A stretch of 64,000 bases of DNA from Clostridiaceae bacterium Marseille-Q4143 (GTDB lineage Bacteria; Bacillota; Clostridia; Lachnospirales; Lachnospiraceae), in NCBI GenBank assembly GCA_018228645.1, contig CP073693.1, forward strand, positions 1,510,001-1,574,000, in the 5' to 3' direction. Below, piece by piece: positions 62,932-64,000 of the stretch; the stretch's first letter is position 1; the number at the start of each line of letters is the position of its first letter. The position numbers were made by a program, and so were the translations under genes. The notes beneath the pieces are model-generated. The model ran no database searches, was not told where the DNA came from, and was given only the letters and a program-made list of their open reading frames with translations.

Positions 62932-64000
62932 AGATCTGGAACAATTGCAGGAAAGCAGGATATGTGATTCTGTTTGCTGCGGTGATTTCCATGAGCGCCT
63001 ATATTTTCTACGGTGCTGTGGACACGCTGAAATATGCGGATGCACTTGAAAATGTGATAAACGGAAGGACGGTTCCTGTGGTGATGTCAGGAACCGTCCT
63101 TTTGCTGGCTATATTTGCTGTTGCGATACTGACCAAGGTGCTTTCGGTGATGGAAAAACGGTTTTCAAAGACAGTGATGGTGCTCGGAAGCCTCATGGTT
63201 CTGGTGCAGATTCTGACAGTACTGGTGCTGCGGACATCGCTTCGGCAGGATCATTTGAAAATATTTGACACAGCGGTGGCTTTGTTGGAATATCCGACGA
63301 TTGCGGAAACGCATTTCAGTCAGTACTTCATGAAGTACCCCAATAACATTCCTATGTGCATTTTTACGTATGGATGGTTAAAGCTGGCTTCTCTTTTTGG
63401 AATTCCGGAAATCAGCTGGATGGATTTTATGAAAATCATCAACGTTGTGTTTATGAATCTGGGAATGTGGGCAGCTTTTGATCTGATTCGAAGACATCGT
63501 TCCAAAAAGACTGCTCTTTGTTTTCTTTTGTTTTTGATTGTCAATCCTCTGTGGTATCTTCTGGCGGAAATGTATTACACATCAACCATTTCCCTGGCAT
63601 TTTCCATGGGAGGTATCTGGCTTTTTGACCGGGCAGAAGAAGAAAAGAATATGGTCAGAAAACTGCTCCAGTATGTCGGTATGGGCGTTCTTCTGGCGGT
63701 CGGGTATAAGATCCGGGCGACGGTGATTCTGACGATATTATCTTTACTTGTTTATACGGTTTTCACATTGGATGAAGAAAAATTAACAGAATGGAGAAAG
63801 AGGATCGTTTCCTGGTGTCTTTCCCTGGCAGCGGTTTTGTTTGGCCTTCTGTTAGTGTTTGCCGTCTACGGAAGGGCAGAACAGCGATATGCGGGATTTG
63901 ACCCGGCAAAGACAGGTTATCCCACGGTACACTGGATTATGATGAGTGCCCAGGGAGAGGGCCAGTACAACAGTGCGGATGATGCTTTTACAGGCTCTTT
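62928..64000 (+). CDS. Membrane glycosyltransferase-like protein (partial, runs off the window)
   Basis: The frame from GTG 62928 (overlapping the dapF stop) stays open for 357 codons to the window end. It begins [18 protein letters not shown] and has many membrane helices, an acidic outer motif [13 protein letters not shown] and later [20 protein letters not shown]. This layout fits GT-C enzymes such as the PMT/ArnT type that use lipid-linked sugars. The GT2/DUF6020-like pair at 57-59.6 kb may feed the same process. The C-terminal part is not visible. Confidence 0.75.
   Translation, partial: MKIWNNCRKAGYVILFAAVISMSAYIFYGAVDTLKYADALENVINGRTVPVVMSGTVLLLAIFAVAILTKVLSVMEKRFSKTVMVLGSLMVLVQILTVLVLRTSLRQDHLKIFDTAVALLEYPTIAETHFSQYFMKYPNNIPMCIFTYGWLKLASLFGIPEISWMDFMKIINVVFMNLGMWAAFDLIRRHRSKKTALCFLLFLIVNPLWYLLAEMYYTSTISLAFSMGGIWLFDRAEEEKNMVRKLLQYVGMGVLLAVGYKIRATVILTILSLLVYTVFTLDEEKLTEWRKRIVSWCLSLAAVLFGLLLVFAVYGRAEQRYAGFDPAKTGYPTVHWIMMSAQGEGQYNSADDAFTGS

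Overview
The window looks like a chromosome segment of a spore-forming, anaerobic gut Firmicute, most likely family Lachnospiraceae. The evidence is a complete spoIIAA-spoIIAB-sigF-spoVAA-spoVAB run plus spoVAD/spoVAC, the hydrogenase maturase HydF, glutamine synthetase III, an ANTAR regulator beside glnA, DUF4317 and DUF6020-like proteins, a T-box before valS, and strong SD/sigma-A signals. I cannot name genus or species from sequence alone. No rRNA, tRNA or CRISPR array was seen.

Positions 1-14.7 kb are AT-rich and accessory in character. They open with an ECF-type importer (S, T and double-ATPase subunits), a small protein, a decayed alpha/beta hydrolase, a TetR regulator whose promoter carries a 36-bp perfect palindrome, and a heterodimeric ABC exporter. 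Next comes an HTH regulator, a divergent control region with three copies of one operator, an unknown small acidic protein and three tightly packed, intact large serine recombinases. The block ends in four imperfect 23-bp repeats. There are no obvious cargo or transfer genes in it.

From 14.8 to 26.5 kb: a possible DUF2115 protein and a transglutaminase-like lipoprotein, divergent RidA, a D-lactate dehydrogenase-type enzyme, DUF4317, a PucR/CdaR-type activator with a TauE/SafE permease, then a cupin divergent from a TRAP operon (dctM, dctP, cyclase, dctQ, cyclase). The last group looks like an uptake and hydrolysis pathway for an unidentified organic acid.

From 26.5 to 38.7 kb: glutamine synthetase III, hydF with an Rrf2 regulator, a methyltransferase, an AlaX-like editing protein, T-box-controlled valS, folC, an overlapping 47-codon gene and a TPR membrane protein. 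From 38.7 to 44.8 kb: the sporulation sigma-F operon with spoVA genes, interrupted by a convergent ABC-F gene. From 44.9 to 53.8 kb: a zinc phospholipase C-like protein, the AddAB recombination nuclease, an XRE regulator and a polysaccharide deacetylase.

From 54 to 64 kb: a stand-alone AAA ATPase, a short GC-rich tandem repeat, citrate synthase, a glycosyltransferase and a DUF6020-like membrane protein, a tiny cysteine-rich protein, glnA with a leader terminator and an ANTAR regulator, dapF, and a membrane glycosyltransferase-like gene cut by the window end. Start codons were chosen by Shine-Dalgarno spacing, and several are later than the longest open frame.
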